NCBI GenBank assembly: GCA_964567085.1
Contig: CAZMKU010000086.1
Coordinates: 1-6,995 of the forward strand
DNA length: 6,995 bases
Source: SVTX01 sp964567085
Lineage (GTDB): Bacteria > Bacillota > Clostridia > Oscillospirales > CAG-272
Reading direction: 5' to 3'
Positions 5,566-6,995 of the stretch are shown here, piece after piece. Below the pieces are notes generated by a model. It made no database searches and was not told the origin of the DNA. It saw only the letters and a list, made by a program, of their open reading frames with translations. Position numbers and translations under genes: made by a program. The stretch's first letter is position 1; each line of letters starts with the position of its first letter.

Positions 5566-5602
5566 GTATGAAATTTTCAATTTCATACGGAGCAAGATAT
5601 CG
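5554..5602. repeat. Quasi-palindrome over the tRNA-Ser 5' end
   Basis: The left arm (5554-5575) contains the first 12 nt of the tRNA plus ten bases of leader. A TTC loop (5576-5578) and a right arm (5579-5602) follow. The arms pair over 22 bp with only a 2-nt CA bulge in the right arm. In the transcript the real acceptor 5' strand GGAGAGA would be paired within this hairpin. Confidence 0.85.
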
Positions 5603-5684
5603 AATGGCTCGGCATACGCCGCATCCACTTCGCACACGCGCAGCGAATTTTCGCCGCAGGCGAACTATCTCTCCATATGAAATG
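5603..5684. repeat. Split direct copy of the tRNA-Ser 5' end with internal hairpins
   Basis: CCACTTCG (5625-5632) and TATCTCTCC-A-TATGAAAT (5665-5682) are the two halves of the real 5' end (CCACTTCGATATCTCTCCG at 5549-5566, then TATGAAAT) in the same orientation, separated by 32 bases. The separating segment is two hairpins: TTCGC/GCGAA (5629-5633 with 5643-5647) and TTCGCC-GCA-GGCGAA (5650-5664). CGGC-ATAC-GCCG (5610-5621) lies at the junction with the inverted copy. The whole segment is in the predicted tRNA-Ser leader. No gene is seen in it. Confidence 0.75.
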
Positions 5685-5709
5685 TGCCCATTTCTATAGC
5701 ACGGGCTAT

Positions 5710-5738
5710 ATTATAACACAACCTTTTGAAAATTGCAA
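5710..5738 (-). promoter_or_regulatory. SigmaA promoter of tRNA-Ser
   Basis: Minus strand TTGCAA (5733-5738), 17-base spacer, TATAAT (5710-5715), start near 5703. I find no second promoter between here and the tRNA at 5565, so the primary transcript would carry a leader of about 137 nt. The first GGAGAGATA met after the start (5674-5665) belongs to the degraded copy, about 29 nt in. Confidence 0.85.
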
Positions 5739-5772
5739 GCCCTTTTTGAAAAGAATATGTGAAAATCGGGCA

Positions 5773-5794
5773 AAAATATTTTAAAAAATATTTT
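5773..5794. repeat. Two AAAATATTTT palindromes, 12-bp period
   Basis: AAAATATTTT occurs at 5773-5782 and 5785-5794, between the divergent tRNA-Ser and hisS promoters. It may be an AT-rich UP element or a protein site for hisS (its -35 is 32 bases downstream), or simply low-complexity DNA. Confidence 0.35.
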
Positions 5795-5825
5795 GGATTC
5801 GGGGAAGGGGAAAGGGGCTTTGTGA

Positions 5826-5855
5826 TTGACAAGCCGCATCCTTGTATGGTATAAT
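5826..5855 (+). promoter_or_regulatory. SigmaA promoter of hisS
   Basis: TTGACA (5826-5831), 18-base spacer, TATAAT (5850-5855) with TGG before it (extended -10). This is the closest to consensus in the window. The start near 5862 gives a leader of about 36 nt, too short for a T-box or a long attenuator. Confidence 0.88.
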
Positions 5856-5897
5856 AATATGATTAATATTTTTGACACGAAAAACGAGGAAACAAAC

Positions 5898-6995
5898 ATG
5901 AAATTGCTTTCGACACAGCCCTACAAGGGTACAAGAGATTTTTATCCGCGCGAGATGGTTCTGCGCAACTGGTTCTTCGGTAAGATCCGCAAGACGCTGG
6001 AGGACGCCGCATTTGACGAATATGCAGGACCTATGTTAGAGTCTCTGGAGCTCTATGCCGCCAAGAGCGGTGAGGAGATCGCCAACGAGCAGACCTACCA
6101 TTTCACCGACAGAGCTGACCGCAATCTGGCCATCCGTCCCGAAATGACTCCCACCGTTGCGCGTATGGTTTCCGCCAAGATCGGTGAGCTCAATTTCCCC
6201 TTAAAGTGGTTTTCCATGCCCAACTGCTATCGCTACGAGAAGCCGCAAAGAGGCAGACTGCGCGAATTCTGGCAGGTCAACGTGGATATTTTCGGTTGCG
6301 ATGGCTATGAGGCAGATCTGGAGGCCATCACCAGCGCCATCCGCATTCTGCGTGCCTTTGGTGCGGACGAGACCATGTTCCGTGTGCACATCAACAACCG
6401 CCGTTTCTTCAACGACGTCATTGCCACCATTGCGGGCGAGGGCGAGGAGCGTGCGCGCAAGGTCTCCAAGGTTGTGGATAAGAAGAATAAGATCCCGCGC
6501 GAGGTTTACGAAAAGGAAATGGGCGAGCTGGGTATTGACGCCAAGCAGATCGCCAAGATCGACTCTCTGTACGGCATGAGTGCCGCAGAGGCGACCGCAC
6601 TTTGCCCCGAAAGCCGCGGTGCGCAGGAGCTTTCCAGCCTGTTTGAAATGCTTGGTAAGATGGGTCTTGACCGCTACTGCACCTTTGATTTCGGTATCGT
6701 GCGCGGCCTTGACTATTACACCGGCACCGTATTTGAGGTATTCGACCTCGCTCCCGAGAATAACCGCGCCATGTTCGGCGGCGGTCGCTATGACAATCTG
6801 GTTGGTCTTTTCGTCAAGAATCAGATCAGCGGCGTGGGCTACGGCTTGGGTGATGTCACCTTGGAAAACTTCCTGACCATTCATCATCTGATCCCCGATC
6901 TGTACACCGGCGGCACCAAGGTGCTGGTGACGGTATTTGACGACGTACCCTATGAGCACTGCGCATGCCTGACCGAGGCTCTGCGCGACGCGGGC
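5898..6995 (+). CDS. hisS: Histidine--tRNA ligase, partial (366 aa visible)
   Basis: Class II aminoacyl-tRNA synthetase that activates histidine with ATP and charges tRNA-His in the cytoplasm. Visible in order: STQPYKGTRDFYP (5-17), RPEMTPTVARM (80-90), motif 2 YRYEKPQRGRLREFWQ (111-126), the histidine-binding RGLDYYTGTVFEV (269-281) and motif 3 region FGGGRYD (293-299) to GVGYGLGDVTLENF (312-325). The anticodon-binding domain has begun (about 340, TKVLVTVFDD) when the window ends; full proteins have roughly 420-450 residues. Motif 3 has Asp-Val-Thr where the usual signature is Glu-Arg-Leu, so the motif 3 arginine is missing. The start is set by GAGGA (5886-5890), seven bases upstream. An in-frame ATG at 5859 would lie at or before the transcription start. 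The promoter is at 5826-5855. Confidence 0.95.
   Translation, partial: MKLLSTQPYKGTRDFYPREMVLRNWFFGKIRKTLEDAAFDEYAGPMLESLELYAAKSGEEIANEQTYHFTDRADRNLAIRPEMTPTVARMVSAKIGELNFPLKWFSMPNCYRYEKPQRGRLREFWQVNVDIFGCDGYEADLEAITSAIRILRAFGADETMFRVHINNRRFFNDVIATIAGEGEERARKVSKVVDKKNKIPREVYEKEMGELGIDAKQIAKIDSLYGMSAAEATALCPESRGAQELSSLFEMLGKMGLDRYCTFDFGIVRGLDYYTGTVFEVFDLAPENNRAMFGGGRYDNLVGLFVKNQISGVGYGLGDVTLENFLTIHHLIPDLYTGGTKVLVTVFDDVPYEHCACLTEALRDAG

Noticed and set aside
5862..5897. T-box leader for hisS
   Set aside because: The leader is about 36 nt, with no AGGGUGGNACCGCG-like motif or terminator.
6201..6959. 252-codon antisense frame within hisS
   Set aside because: Shadow of hisS, whose motifs are unambiguous on the + strand.

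Overview
The window looks like chromosomal DNA of an uncultured, probably gut-dwelling anaerobic Firmicute (Clostridia, perhaps an Oscillospirales- or Christensenellales-type lineage). This is inferred from AGGAGG-type ribosome sites, sigmaA promoters with 17-bp spacers, two LxxC lipoproteins (one with a Thr/Glu-rich stalk), a glycan-degrading gene set, and a histidyl-tRNA synthetase beginning STQPYKGTRDFYP. No taxonomic search was possible. A 100-N scaffold gap lies at 801-900.

Layout. 1-344 (-) is the 5' part of a lipoprotein gene with a strong promoter at 490-518. 345-1129 has no protein gene and holds repeats: hairpin modules with tiny loops, pieces of tRNA 3' end, and the gap. tRNA-Trp(CCA) lies at 1130-1205 (-). 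A two-gene operon follows on the + strand: an unrecognised 174-residue protein (1360-1884) overlapping by 11 nt a short family 2 glycoside hydrolase (1874-3553). Convergent to it is a lipid-anchored SGNH/sialate-O-acetylesterase-type esterase (3698-5233, -), with terminators between them. A second repeat zone surrounds tRNA-Ser(CGA) (5477-5565, -). hisS starts at 5898 (+) and runs off the window.

Function. The hydrolase (no signal peptide, so probably cytoplasmic) and the surface-tethered esterase could act on the same acetylated plant or host glycan, with deacetylation outside and glycoside cleavage inside. That is inferred from adjacency only. The tRNAs and hisS are housekeeping genes.

The most unusual signal is around the tRNA genes. 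At three tRNA ends (Trp 3', Ser 3', Ser 5') the DNA next to the gene carries an inverted degraded copy of that end and, beyond it, a direct degraded fragment. At both 3' ends the transcription terminator hairpin is the centre of the quasi-palindrome. At the Ser 5' end the structure separates the gene from its promoter by about 137 nt and predicts a leader hairpin that competes with the tRNA acceptor stem. The assembly gap falls inside an exact 70-nt repeat of the Trp-side array.
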